Origin: Flammeovirgaceae bacterium
Lineage (GTDB): Bacteria > Bacteroidota > Bacteroidia > Cytophagales > Cyclobacteriaceae
Length of the DNA stretch: 64,000 nt
Direction of reading: 5' to 3'
Assembly: GCA_016712035.1 (NCBI GenBank)
Contig: JADJRT010000014.1
Coordinates: forward strand, 36,504 to 100,503
Shown: positions 9,542 to 22,259 of the stretch, piece after piece
How positions within the stretch are numbered: position 1 is the stretch's first letter
Layout: the number at the start of each line of letters is the position of its first letter
Position numbers and translations under genes: made by a program
Notes under the pieces: generated by a model
The model's database searches: none
Told to the model about the DNA's origin: nothing
Seen by the model: only the letters and a program-made list of their open reading frames with translations

Positions 9542-12500
9542 TTATTCTTTAAAGATCTTCAGTGTTTGAATTCCCTTGTTGTGATTTATTCGGATTAGGT
9601 ACAACCCTTTATCCAGATTGGTAAGATCCAATTGGAGGATAGAATTATCTGCTTGCCAATTGGATTTCACTGTATAGTTTCTTCCGACCTGATCTACGAT
9701 AGAAATGTTAGCAGCTGTTGGGAGTTCGGTAATTCCACTGATGGAGATGTTGACATAATCAACCGTAGGATTAGGGTAAGCAACCACTTGTTCCCCAAGT
9801 TCATCAGCAAGGTTATAAATCCGTGGTTCGCTCGAACTAATACTTGGGAATGTTCGGGCACTGGAATTATTCTGACATCGTGGAGAATCTGAACTGGCCG
9901 TTGCAGAATTTGTACGTAGTTGGGTAAAGTAATAACTCTTCACCGTCCAGGTTAACGGACTACCATCAAAGAGAACTTCAAACTGATTTGTTCCTTTCGG
10001 AAACAATTGCGGCACCTGACCTGAGAAACTTCCGGTACTGGTCAATCGATTATCAGATCCTGCTAGAATATATACAGATGTATAGTTTTCATTAGTGTAC
10101 TCGAAATGTGCTTTGTAGCTGAAGCCTGAAGGATCATGAGATAACTCCTCCACACACACTAGAGTTGGCTCAATTGCCCTCGCAGTTAAACGATTTGGAA
10201 TCACGTAAAGCGTTCCGTTTATATACTCAATTTCATAGTTAGATGAATTTGATAAAATAAGAATCTTTGGAACTATCGAATAAATTCCAGCCCAATTAAA
10301 GTTTCCTGAAATGTTGTAGTAGGGCCCCCCTGTTACAAGAGATGCTTGAGTATCTCCATTTACGAATCCCGTTATGGTGGAAGACAATGATGGGAATGTA
10401 AAGCAACACTCTATCACTTTGTCATCGGCAGTTACAATAAGTTTAGCCTTTGTAATTTCTAATACTCCGTTGGAAGTCGAAATAGTATAGTTAGTTGAAC
10501 TTCCGCCCGTCAGTGTGATTTCGTAAGTACCCACCGAACTAGCTTGATTTGCAACGGTACCAGCAACCGGTTTTGGATTCAATGCTATTTCATTGTCACC
10601 ATTCTTAAATCCGCTATAGCTGATAGTAAAGTTTGGATTATTCTCGCCATACAAGCGAGACTGGTTATCAGCCGATGCGTGTAACTGTGCTTGAGTTATA
10701 GTAAAGTCTGCGAGGTTATACGTGATATCGTAGTTATCTAACAGATTTGTGGGTTGCAACACAGCGCTGATTGAGTAAGGAACAATTGTTACAGTTTCTC
10801 CGAGCGTTCTGCCATAGGTTGCGGTTATTCCATCAGCAACAAGAAACCCGGTTAGGGCTCCTGATAATGTTGGATCCAAATCTCCGTAAACCTTAGTGGC
10901 TGCCACAGGGCTAACGGAGGCAGGTTTTTTGTTGATAGAGAATAAGGCTGTATTATACGTTACATCGTAGTTACTAAGAACATCTATTGGACTTAATGTA
11001 GCACTGATTGAGTAAGGCGAGTTCAAGACAGTTTCACCTTCTGTGCGACTATAGGTTGCGGTAACTGCATCGGCCTCTAAGAATCCTGACAATGTTCCAG
11101 CTAACATGGGATCACTACCTCCATAAATTTTGCTTGCTACGTTTGGTGTAACTGATGCTTCCTTCTTGGTGATTGAAAAATCAGCGGTGTTGTATGTTAT
11201 CGAATAATTAGTCAACACTTCGAGCGGACTCAAGGCAGCCGTAATTGTATAAGGTGAGCCCAATACAGTTTCACCATCGGTTCGACTGTATGTAGCGACT
11301 ATCCCATCCGTAGAAAGAAATCCATTGAGTGAACCTGTTAATGCCAGATCTATCTCGCCATATGTTTTACTTGATGTAGTAGGTGATACCGATGCTTCCT
11401 TCGTGTTGATGATGAAGCTTGCGTTATTGTAGGTTATAGTATAATTACTAAGAACATCAGCAGGGTTAAGTTCTGCACTTATGGAGTATGGCGAGCCAAG
11501 CACTGTTTCACCTTGCGTTCTGCTGTACACAGCACTTACTTCATCGGTCTCCAGGAATCCAACTAACAATCCTGAAAATAAAGGATCAGCATCCCCATAA
11601 GTCTTACCCGAGGCGGTAGGGGTCACAGACGCTTCTTTTGTGGTGATCGTGAAATCAGCCGTGTTATAAGTAATGTTGTAGTTGGAAAGGATTTCGACAG
11701 GGCTTAAGGCGGCACTTATCGAATAAGGAGATCCGATAACCGTTTCACCGGACGTCCGGCTGTAAACAGCACTTACTCCATCCGCTTCCAAAAATCCATC
11801 GACCAATCCAGTGAAGGAAGGATCAAACTCACCATATGTTTTAGTTGATGCGATTGGCGTTACGGATGCTTCTTTCTTGCTGATAACTATTGCTGCGGTA
11901 TTCTCTATTGCATTATAATTATCATTTCCTGCAAAAAGGGCAGTAGACAAGTATGTGCCAGCTGCAACGGGAGCTGATGATGAAAGTGCATAGATGGTTT
12001 CATCGCTTCCTTGATAACTAAAAGTTACCGATGGATCTAGAACATCTTCTACACCATTAATACCATAAGCAAAGCCAGATGCTACCTTCTCCAGACCATC
12101 ATATACAAACGTACCACCCACTATACTTAGAGTTGGTTCCGCCTTATTTACAGTAAGTGAACCATACGTTCCATTTACGTAATCAATTACATAGTTCGCA
12201 GGCAGATTCAACGTAATAGCAGGAATAATACTGTATGATCCGGCTGGAATCACTCCATCACTGGGTAATCCTTCCACTTCGCCTTTCGTTAAAGTGTAGG
12301 CAATAGTCTCCACAACAGATTCTAGATTCTCGGAGAGCGTTACTTCTTCGGAATTTCCTTCTTCAAAGAAAGTGGTACTCATTTCAAAACCTTCCAACGC
12401 TGAAGAATATTCCGGGGCAGCATCTCCATAAATAATCTCAGCTGGATTTGCTGATGTGCTTACTGATAGCGAAGCTGGCGTAACCGTTAATGATCCAGCC

Positions 12501-15500
12501 TCGTAGGTAACGATATAGTTATTAGACAAGAAGGTTCCGGGGACAATTACATGTGGCTGCCCGGGAGGAGTTACTCCAGTTCCGCTAATCAGGTTAATGG
12601 AGTAGAAATCTAAATTGGCGTCCTCCAGAGATTCTTCTTCTGTTTCGTCAATACCAAAATCATAGTAATCTTTATTGTTAGCAGTTACTTCTGCTGCAGG
12701 TTCCAGATCCTTTTCACCAAAAATGATTAGTGAATTATCTAACTCCGGTGCATCATCACCGGCACCTTCTGTTCCGTTGATGAGCGTTCTTCCGTTGATG
12801 AGCGTTCTTCCGTTGATCAACGTTCTTCCATTAATCAATGTTCTTCCGTTAATCAGCGTTCTTCCATTGATTAACGTTCTTCCATTGATCAAAGTCCGGC
12901 CATTGATCAGCGTTCTTCCATTCAATTCTGGGTTAGTCAGTTGTTGATCTCCTTCCGGTGCACTGAGATAATTAAAGAACGAACTGATTGGAGCGTCAAT
13001 TGCATTGATTAAAGTCCGACCGTTGATTAAGGTTCTTCCATTAATCAAAGTCCGGCCATTGATCAGTGTTCTTCCGCTTACCATGAAACTTAAATTGGAA
13101 ACGTCTGAGTTAATAAGCGTACGGCCATTAAACTCACGGGCATCAAAGATTGCCAGCGGTAGCGCGTCTTCGCCATCCTGCTTTGCTTTGGCAAGGTCAG
13201 TCAGGTATTCACTTTTAATGGAAGCGGTTAAACCGTTGAGATCGGATACAGAAGTTGCATCCTCAGGCATTACGGTAACAGTGAAATCGATTTTATCACT
13301 GATCGATTGTCCGTAAACTAAAGAAGGGATACTCGTAACTGGCTGTATGGTAATCCGTAATGGTTCAATCTTTATAAAGCCGGGTATGTAGGGATAACGA
13401 TCACCAAAAATATTGTCTTCACCATTATATCGGGCAGATCCACTATCATCTAATTCACCAACATAATTAAATAGCTCGCGAAATGCATCTCCGGTTTTCG
13501 CATGGGTTGGGGTGATTTCATAATTTCCCTCGCGTACCGGACTGCGATCGCCAAGCACCTCATAGGTGGTTTTTTCAATACTTAAATGAACCAACGTTTC
13601 ATCACCTGCATCAAGTGTTAAACCAACGTAGATGGCGACTTCAAACTCTGATGAATCAATAGCCTGTCCAAACCTTTTTGAAATATCTTTTGCACGAATA
13701 GCAATAGTTTGCCTTGGTGTAGTTAGCACGGGTAGGGGATCGCTGGATCCGCCATCGCCTGAATTTGCTATTGCATTATTTACAACGGTGATAACTGGTT
13801 ACCATCAAAAGGTTCGATTTCTACTTCGAGATTATTTGTCGACTCATTAAAGTGTGAATTCAGTTCAAGCGGAGTCTGATTAATCTCATCGGTGAGTAAA
13901 ACTTTAGAATCGTAATAGAATCCATTCCCTTCAATCACTAATGTAAAGGCATCCCGACCCAGGTTAGCATCCTCAGGAATTGTTCTGAATTGTATTATCT
14001 CGGGCTTAGGAGCTGCAAGAGTTAATAAGGCCGCATCGCTACGAATAAGACCAGCACCTGCAGTAGGGCCATACGAGCTTTCAGAAGTTTGCGCAAGTAC
14101 TTTCTTGATGTCATCGGGTGAATTACCGGATGCCCAGGAAGAACCATCCTTGTGTGTAGGGTTTCCCTCGGCAGGATAGTATTTTGACCGGGCTTCCATA
14201 ACTAAAGCAGCAACTGCTGCGGCATGCGGGGCTGCTGCTGATGTGCCGAAGAAGTTTGGAACATCATCATCTTCAAGATCATTGATAAATTTGCCATTCA
14301 CATCCTTACCCGCCAGGTCAACCGTTGTGTTGACTCCGTTGGGAGCAATAAAATCTGGTTTATTTCTATCAAGACCATTGGTTAGCCCGCCTCTTGATGA
14401 AAAGGTTGCCGGAGTAAAAGGTTCAACACCTTCAGGAACGGGAGGAAAATCAAAGGCTGAAGAATTTCTTGTATTGTTATACAACACTGCGCCCACGGTG
14501 ATTGCACCCTCTGCGTTAGCTTGGCCAACAATCGTGGGAGCTCCTGTGAAATATTCGTTAACAGTTATTTTATCGCCACGGAAAATGATGTATTTGAATT
14601 TCACATTCACATCACCGGCAGCTCTTACAATCATGATGTCGGTATGATAGTAGTGCCGACCGGAACAGAAAAGTTCAAGATTTCGATAGGGTCGCCACCC
14701 AAATTGTTTCGGTTGAATCCGAAGAGGGCGCAGTCTGGAAATTAGTAAGGTAAATGTCCAGATCATTTGCTGATCCGGATAAGATTTCACCTCGTGATCC
14801 AATAGAGTAAACAGGGTCGTCCCATTGAAGAACTATCGTATAGTTTCCCGGGCCTACTGTTATGTTTTGGAGTGTATCTGTTCCGCTAAACGCATGCGTT
14901 TGTTTACCAGGATACGGATTGAAAATGGATTCGTAAGATTTGTTTCCAAAATTGCCGGCCGCTGTGAAGTAAGAGACTCCTAAATCTTTAACATCATTAA
15001 CTGCCTGTGCAATTCTACCATCTGTGTAGAATGGTTCTGTGATATAGGTAATATCATCAACGATAATGTCGGCATTCTGGTTAGTTTTTAAATCACGAAT
15101 ACCTTTTGCGAAATCGCCAGCGGTAATAAATCCTGTCCTAAAGTAAAGTTCGGCACCCGGAGCAACGTCATGTACAATTTGAAGCATAGCTCGCCCTTCG
15201 TCAGTACCTTGACCATATCGTGAAGGCAATTCCTTTACAACATTTACATTGGGCAATTCACCATTGGTAATGTTATCTGCGGCAGCGCCTTCTTTGGTAT
15301 CATAACTATCCGAGAGAACTGCAATTTTGACTCCCTGACCATTAATATCGTACCCTGCACGCGACCAGTTAGCTCGCATTACCTGATCACCCTGAGAGGT
15401 AATTGCGTTTCCGATAGGAGGAATGGCAGGCCGTACAAAATTGATTAATTCCGGATACGTGTTTAAGTCATCTAAATATTCAAAGGGTATAAAACCTGTT

Positions 15501-17623
15501 ATGATTAAAGAAGCATCCAAATCACTAATGTCTTCATCTGTTTCAAAATTTAAACCAGTAAGAATTGACTGCAACGCTCCCAAATCTGTGTCACCGAAGA
15601 TTATTATTTCAACCAACACGGTTTGTCCACTGATATAGAATAATTCGTTGGTAGTAACAGGTGCACCTTGTTGGGTGTTTTTATAAAGCTCGGTTAATTC
15701 ACCACCGATAATTTTTGTGTCGTCTACTTTGCCTCCGGTGGGAGCGCACACATCAAATGATTGTGCCTGATTTACAGTAACAACAATTCCATCATCAGCC
15801 ACGCAGCCGCCTGCCAAATTCCCAAAACTATCTTTAACAACAACTGTATATTCTGTAGTAGAGGATGGCGTTATATTGACAGATACTTGAGTGCCAATAG
15901 AGATTTCATTTACAAACCATTCATAGGTGTAGGGTGAAGTTCCCCCTGCTGCAACGGCTGTTAATGTGGCATTATTTGCATTAGAACAAACAGAAATATC
16001 GGGTCCAGCGTTTACAGTTAATGGTGCATTTACCTGCACGGTAACAGCATCACTTGCCGAACAATTATCAGCACCTAAACTCGTTGCCGTAACTGTATAG
16101 GTTGTAGTAGTAGTTGGACTTACTGCTATAGAGGCTCCAGTCATTCCATTATCCCATGAATAATTGTAAGGACCGACTCCTCCTGTATGGGTGGCTGTTA
16201 ATGTAACCGTATTGGCAACTGAACAAACAAATACATTTGCACCAGCATTTACAACGGGGGGTGTATTATTGAGGGTTACTAAAGCAATGTCTGTAGCGGT
16301 GCAGGTGCCAGCAGTAACGGTTAGCGTATAAGTACCCGCTGCGTTTACTGTTGGGGTTGCTGTATTGGCTCCGGCTGTAATACTACCGCCATTAGAAGCT
16401 ACCCAATTGTAACTTACTCCGGGAGTTGCTGAAGAACCATTAAGTTGTAAGGAAGTGACTGAACAAGTAATCGTTTTATCTGCACCGGCACTTACATCAG
16501 GTGTTGTGCATGTTAAGAAAGGCTCATAAATTATTTTGACACCACTTTGCACGTTAACTTGTACACCGCTCCACAAGGCACCCGTTACATCGGTCTTTCC
16601 GCTTCCTGAACCAACATTTATAGTTGCGAAAGGCGCCCAAACTGTTCCCAGCCATTTTGATTTCGAACTTGTTGATCCATTAGCGATGTCAAAAGCATAT
16701 TTTGAACTCCCTAAACCCGTTCCGTGGACTTCTGTAAAAATGCGAGAGGCACTGCCACCATTTATTGTTGTTATACTAAGTTTTCCAAGGGATACATTGT
16801 TGTGGACAAAAATCTTAATAGTACCCGTTGGGTGGTTTTGAAAGTCAAAGACAAAACTATTACTGGTACCATTCTTATTTTCAATCTTATCAAGAATGTA
16901 GGTACCAGTACCTCTAAATGTTAGGGTTTGGTTACCCGAAAGTTTGATGTCATCATATCCACCAGGTGTTATCACCTTTGTTTTGGTAATGTCCGGCATT
17001 TGCGGATAGGGAGGGAAGTTTATGATTTCTGGAAGCGCAGGAAATACTGGAAGATTTGGAGTTCCTGTTATCCTTCCACCTGATGGGGTTGGACCCGAAT
17101 AGGAAGCACCTGCGGGTTGTGTTACGGTTCCCGAAACCACACCACCATTAATTGTTATTCTACCATTTACATCAATATTGCCACCTAATGCTGAATTAGA
17201 ACCAGCTAAAAAGATCGTTCCCGAGGTACTTGGGGAATTTGAAGCGGTAATGTCTCCGGTAACGCAGTTACTATTGGCAAGCGATACAGTCCTTTCGCTA
17301 TGTACATTGCCTGTAATGGTAACCGTTCCTGTTGTCTTTATAAGCTTAAGACTCCCCACAGAACCACCGGTTACTGTGCTTGAACTGGCGATTTGAACTG
17401 CATTTCCGGGGCTATTGCATGACGAAGTACCAGGTCCACCGGCCCCTGCGAATAACACAAAATCTGACATTTGAAGTGGCTGAGCCTGTTGACCCTTGGT
17501 AATGGTGGGTGTCAACGTGACAACAACAGCCAAAGCTAAAACTGGTATGCTGCTTTTAAGAATTGGGAATTTGAGTAGAAAGCGGATGCTTTCTGTGATT
17601 CCACACATTAAAGCCTTTTTCAT
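9542..17623 (-). CDS. giant T9SS-secreted multidomain protein: solenoid, Ig/PKD-like, S8/S53-like protease, GRTLIN and MBG repeats (frameshifts)
   Basis: About 2,690 residues if the three open segments (17623-14675, 14802-13780, 13729-9542) are one gene, as domain continuity suggests. Breaks are near 14650-14740, where GFNRNNLGGDPIEILNF reads in a third frame, and near 13795. N to C: signal peptide ending KGQQAQ; a Gly/Ser/Thr-rich beta-solenoid-like region of about 300 residues; Ig/PKD-like repeats (VNAGANVFVC, VNAGPDISVC); a subtilase/sedolisin-like protease with AVLSDSYD, GTDEGRAMLQIVHD and GTSAAAPHAAA; hexapeptide GRTLIN arrays; at least five MBG repeats; and a T9SS type A tail (VVAYPNPTVDYVNISI, GLYLIRI, ending KIFKE). 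It is probably surface-attached or released. Its own terminator follows. Confidence 0.75.
10690..11880 (-). repeat. five tandem MBG-type protein repeats
   Basis: Within the giant protein, five units of about 79 residues (about 238 bp) follow one another. Each begins with a form of KEASVTP..TSKTYGE and ends with a form of LSNYTITYNTADFTIT. More divergent MBG-like units lie on both sides. Such domains usually act as stalk or adhesion modules of surface proteins. Confidence 0.85.
12777..12926 (-). repeat. eight-copy GRTLIN hexapeptide array (18-bp units)
   Basis: Eight back-to-back copies of the hexapeptide GRTLIN. The DNA units differ at synonymous positions (for example gttcttcc versus gtccggcc for the Gly-Arg-Thr codons), so the repeat is conserved at protein rather than DNA level. 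The pattern I-N-G-R-T-L fits the left-handed beta-helix hexapeptide rule, which is inference. Confidence 0.9.
13004..13077 (-). repeat. four-copy GRTLIN hexapeptide array
   Basis: A second array of four GRTLIN units, separated from the eight-copy array by about 25 residues; a further single NGRTLI lies near 13125. It shows the same synonymous variation between units. Confidence 0.88.
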
Positions 17624-17766
17624 AGGACAAGGGTTTTTGGGGTCGGGGTCGATATTCTTCGTGTAAGAACTATGTAATATACAAATTTATCCTAGTTAGT
17701 AACCTACCTATCGTGGGTTAGCTTGGCCTATTTGTACTTGTGTTAAAAATATAGTAAACTCAACGT

Positions 17767-18833
17767 ATGCTTCGAGTTCACGCTAGATTACTACTCATAA
17801 GTTCGCTTTTTCTTGTTGCGCAGTACACTGTTGCACAAACCCACGACAAACTTTTTGAGGGTAATAGTGTTTTGGAGCTTGCCTTATCAGGCGAAATGCA
17901 TGAACTTCTTATGGATCGTGGGAATGATCCACAGTATCATGCTCTAGAGCTCACCTATAAGGACACGGATGGAAAACCGTTAAGGTTATCGGTTAAGGTC
18001 AAAGCAAGAGGTCACTTCAGAAAATTAAAGGAGAACTGTAAGTATCCACCTTTACTTTTAAATTTTTCTAAGGAATCCAGTGAAAACACATTATTTGATA
18101 ATCAGGATAAACTAAAATTGGTTACTCCATGCCAGGGTGATAAGTATGTCGTTTATGAATATCTGGTATATAAAATTTATAATCTTATATCACCTATGAG
18201 TTTTAATGTACGTCTTGTTAAAATGACTTTCGAAAATTTTAATAATAAGGGAAAAGATTCGGAGCCTATGTATGGACTTCTTATTGAAGACGAAGAAAAG
18301 ATGGCGCAGCGAAATAGTATGATAGCGGTTGACAGAACAATGGTTCGGCCAGAGCAAACTCAGACAAAAGAGTTTTTAAAGACTGCAGTATTTGAATATT
18401 TAATTGGTAACACAGACTGGTCGGTTCAATATCGGCAAAATATAAAACTCATTGCACAGGATACCCTTTCCAGACCTTTGCGGTTCCGTACGATTTTGAT
18501 CATGCGGGTATTGTTGGTGCACCCTATGCTAAGCCTGCAGAACAATTGTTACTTAGTACGACCCGTGAGCGGAGGTATAGAGGATATTGTGTTCAGGATA
18601 TGAAATACTTTAATGAAGCAATTGCTCAATTCAACGAAAGGAAGGACGAAATCTATAAGCTATATGAAAGCAATGATCTTCTTGATGCAGGCTATATTAA
18701 ATCGACAATCAGATTCCTGGATAACTTTTACGAGACTATTAATGATCCTAAAAAACGAATACGAGAATTTCAATACCCCTGCAGATCGGATGGAACCGGT
18801 AACGTTGTGATTATGGGATTGGATAAGAATTAA
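17767..18833 (+). CDS. exported protein, possibly CotH-kinase-like (one frameshift)
   Basis: About 355 residues. It begins with a signal peptide (LLISSLFLVAQYTVAQ). The body contains VKARGHFRKLKENCKYPPLLLNF near residue 80, VYEYLVYKIYNLIS, LKTAVFEYLIGNTDWS and, after the frameshift near 18490, RFPYDFDHAG. The DFD motif, the K-x-RGH-like N-lobe strand and the F-YLIGNTDWS helix recall the CotH/Fam20-like atypical kinase fold, but I am not sure. Restoring one T at 18487 rejoins the frames. It is convergent with the transketolase gene, which ends 9 bases further on. Confidence 0.65.
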
Positions 18834-18842
18834 ATCAGGATT

Positions 18843-19690
18843 TCAATAATCTCCCAGAGTCTCATCTAGTTGTCCTAAGGCTTTTTTCAACTCCTCATCA
18901 TTGGGTGCAACCCCGTGCCATTTGTGCGAGCCCATCATGTAGTCTACACCAAAACCCATTTCGGTTTTCATGAGATTCATAACCGGCTTTCCTTTGCCTG
19001 AGAGTGATTTTGCTTTTTCTAATCCGCTGATTACAGACGCCAGATCATTTCCATTAAACTCCTGTACTACCCAGCCAAAGGCTTCCCACTTTGCTTTTAA
19101 ATCCAACAGGGAAAGAATTTTATCAACAGGTCCGTCAATTTGCTGACCGTTATAATCAATGGTAGCAATTACGTTGTCCATTTTATTATGTGCCGCATAC
19201 ATAGCTGCTTCCCACACCTGCCCTTCTTGTTGCTCGCCATCACCCATTAATACATAGATCAGATTATTCTCACCATTTAGTTTTTTGTTTGAGCGGCACC
19301 CAAGGCAACAGATAAACCCTGGCCTAAAGATCCGGAAGCTATTCTTACACCAGGTAAGTGTTCGTGGGTAGCCGGATGTCCCTGAAGGCGTGTATTTAAG
19401 AAACGGAAAGTCGATAATTCTTTTACATCAAAGTAACCAGACCGCGCCAGGGTAGAATACCAAACGGGTGAGATATGTCCATTGGATAGAAAGAAGAGAT
19501 CTTCACTCTGGCCATCCATGTTAAACTTTGGATTATGCTTCAATACATGAAAATAGAGAGCAACAAAAAAGTCTGCACATCCTAACGAGCCACCCGGATG
19601 TCCGGACTGGCAGGCATGCACCATTCTAACAATATCTCTGCGAATTTGACTAGAAAGTTTCTTTAACTGTACAAGATCGGGTTGTGACAT
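18843..19690 (-). CDS. transketolase, N-terminal subunit (one frameshift)
   Basis: About 282 residues, the usual size for the N-terminal half of a split transketolase. It carries the thiamine-diphosphate site: SGHPGGSLGCADF, GSLGQGLSVALG, and MGDGEQQEGQVWEAAMYA followed by IDYNGQQIDG. The frame breaks near 19277-19295 in an A-run; one extra A rejoins AAQTKKLNGENN to the second segment. It would serve in the non-oxidative pentose phosphate pathway together with a C-terminal subunit, which is not adjacent here. Split transketolases are common in Bacteroidota and other bacteria. Confidence 0.88.
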
Positions 19691-19788
19691 TGATAGGATA
19701 CTAATTTATGCGCGAAGATAAGAGATAACCCCTTATACGCATAAATCCATGGAATAAACTTACTTATATGTAAAGAGTAAATTTGTAA

Positions 19789-20322
19789 TTACTTCTTGGA
19801 AGTTTTCTTAGCTTTTTGGGAGCTACTTTTCTTTGAGGGTTTTCTGTCCGCTTTGGTCGACCCACTGTTTGACGTTTCCAGTATCTGACTTGCGTGGTTC
19901 TTGGTGTCAACCTTTTCAATAATATCTTCAATCACACCCTGTTCATCAATTAGGTACGTGATGCGGGCGGTACCCATATACTTTCTGCCATACATGGATT
20001 TTTCCACCCAGGCTCCAAACTTTTCGTGTACCGTTTTGTCTTCATCGGCCAGCAGGCGAAAGGGCAATTTTTCTTTCTCAATAAATTTCTTGTGCGATTT
20101 TGGGGTATCCGTACTGATACCCAGTACTTCATACCCTGCTTTTTGCAAGGCTTTATAATTATCGCGTAGACTACAGGCTTCTGCTGTGCAGCCAGGCGTT
20201 AAATCTCTGGGATAAAAATAGAGTACTACTTTCTTTCCTTTAAATTCAGAAAGACTTACCTGTAGTCCGTCTTGATCTACGGTTTTGAATGCAGGTGCTT
20301 TGGAACCAACTACGAGTGCCAT
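19789..20322 (-). CDS. bcp: thioredoxin-dependent peroxiredoxin, Bcp family
   Basis: 177 residues. The peroxidatic cysteine is in YFYPRDLTPGCTAEACSLRD, with the second cysteine five residues on, the classic atypical 2-Cys Bcp arrangement. It reduces hydrogen peroxide and organic peroxides in the cytoplasm. The C-terminus has a Lys/Ser-rich tail of about 27 residues (ending KKTSKK) not usual in Bcp, possibly nucleic-acid or membrane binding. The start lies 5 bases past the stop of the M23 gene, so it is probably co-transcribed with it. Confidence 0.9.
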   Translation of the reverse strand: MALVVGSKAPAFKTVDQDGLQVSLSEFKGKKVVLYFYPRDLTPGCTAEACSLRDNYKALQKAGYEVLGISTDTPKSHKKFIEKEKLPFRLLADEDKTVHEKFGAWVEKSMYGRKYMGTARITYLIDEQGVIEDIIEKVDTKNHASQILETSNSGSTKADRKPSKKSSSQKAKKTSKK

Positions 20323-20327
20323 AGAAG

Positions 20328-22259
20328 CTAAATTTTTTGTTTGTGAATACTTTCGTTACCGGCCTGATCGACAACCTTAAGCTCAAAGTCGCCTTGAAGA
20401 ATTTTTGAAGTATCCATTTTCTGGGATTTTAAAATTCCGGTTTTGTAATCATACACCATTAACAACCATTGCCCGTTTATGTTTGCTTCGAAGTAGGCGA
20501 TGCCCGACAAATTATCTCTGATCTTAAACCGGGCTGCTGCTGTTGACAATCCGATTTTTGTTATGGCTGGGGTATCGTATCACGCAAGAGAGTAAACTCA
20601 CCAAACTCACGAGTCTTAAATAGTATTCGGTTGTTAGCCCATTCGCTATTCACATACGAAAAGTTTTTTCCTTCTTTCCGATAGAGACCCAGATCGCGGG
20701 ATTGAAAGTAATTCAGCTTAGGTTTTAAGGTTACAGAAACACTTTTGTGCAGCGCAACGGTACGAGAGCCGATAGAAAAATATTCACTATTGTTTACAGT
20801 ATCGTATTTGATAGATAAATAAGCCGTATCATACAATGATTGCTTTGGAAACTGAATGTCAACCAGGTCACTATAGTATTTATATTCTGTCTCGGACGGA
20901 ACTCTATCTTGATAACTAAAGGTAATGGTGCCCTGACAAGTTTGTATTGAATCGGGTAACACCGAAAGCAGATTAATCAGATATACTCGTTGGTTAGAGC
21001 CCTTATACGTTACGGTTGGGTTAGATGATTTTCCACGTTCCCAAACCTGAAGCGGCAAACTCGTTTCGCCACACGACTTTACAGAAACCTTGAGTGTGTT
21101 TTTCAAAGATTTCCGTATCGTAAGGTTTACCACTTGCTGAAAGAATGGGTGTTTCTTCAACTAACGGGCTCGCCTTAAGGGTAAAGTTTACAGTACTGAC
21201 ATTGCCATTGAAATCTTTTAGCGTAATGCCAACCGAAGTATCCTGATCTTTTACCAACACATTGTTTTTTATAACCTTATCTGAATAGTAATCCAATCGA
21301 TTGCCATCATCAATATATAATTTGTTGTAACGCGCGCCTTTCAACTCCAGCGTTCTGTAATCCATTAATGCCAGAATTCCACGCGACTCACTCAGATCTA
21401 CTTTGTCGATGGTTTGCTTAAATACCAATTGGTTGTTTACTTCCATATCGATATAATTTATTCCATACCGAAACCGGGAGTTTTCCATTTTATCATGAGC
21501 TAAAACCTCAACCCCAATATTACCATAGGCAAGAATAGGGTGTGGTAAAGAATAAGTATTTCCACTTTTTACCACAGAAAATTCAAACCGTCCGAACTGA
21601 TCATTAATGCGTGAGGTTGCATCCATCGTTTTAAGAGCAACCTTAAATACCATAGGAGCCAGGTTGTCTTTTACTTCAGCGAAATCATAGATGAGCGGGT
21701 TAATGGCTTCATTCTTTTCATTTCTAACTTCAAAGTGAAGATGTGGACCTCCTGAGCCACCTGTATTACCCGACAAGGCCAAGAGTTCGCCCTTGCTAAT
21801 TGGAAATTGATTTGGTTGAAAGATCAGATCGATTTCAGAAAGCTTGCGTGCATACCGTTCCTTTAAGATAAACTCACCAACCGCTCCTTTAAATTCCTCA
21901 AGGTGTGCGTAAACCGTTGTGTTACCATCTCTATGCATAACATAAAGTACATTTCCATACCCCCCGGTGGTAGTAGTAGCTCTGGCTATATAGCCATCAT
22001 CGGCAGATAAAACCGGAACACCGATGCCAGGTGTATCAATATCAAGGCCGGCATGAAAATGCGTGTTCCGCAATTCACCCATGGTGCCCGTTAGGGTAGC
22101 GGTATTACCCGGTTTAATGGGAAATAGATAATTACTTCTTTCTAAGCTGCGCGGTAGCAAGGCCTTATCAGGACTGAATTGTGCAAAAGCACTACCGCAA
22201 AAAGTAAAAAGACTAAAAAATACTATTTCACTTAACTTCAAATTCCAACAACTTCTCAT
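20328..22259 (-). CDS. M23 family metallopeptidase, exported (two frameshifts)
   Basis: About 643 residues reconstructed from three segments. I chose the internal ATG at 22259, which puts a signal peptide (FSLFTFCGSAFAQ) at the N-terminus; the gene then overlaps the upstream FAH gene by 32 bases. The LytM/M23 zinc site is complete: ELRNTHFHAGLDID and SGGPHLHFEVR. Such enzymes cleave peptidoglycan cross-bridges or act as regulators of other hydrolases. The C-terminal half is Bacteroidota-type beta-sandwich sequence of unknown role. Frames break near 21040 and at a C-run near 20570, where one extra C restores PPAITKIGLS. Confidence 0.87.

Noticed and set aside
12675..13316. Plus-strand open frames opposite the GRTLIN arrays
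   Set aside because: They are mirror readings of the hexapeptide repeats (for example repeated SVLPLI). The minus strand has signal peptide, domains and a terminator.
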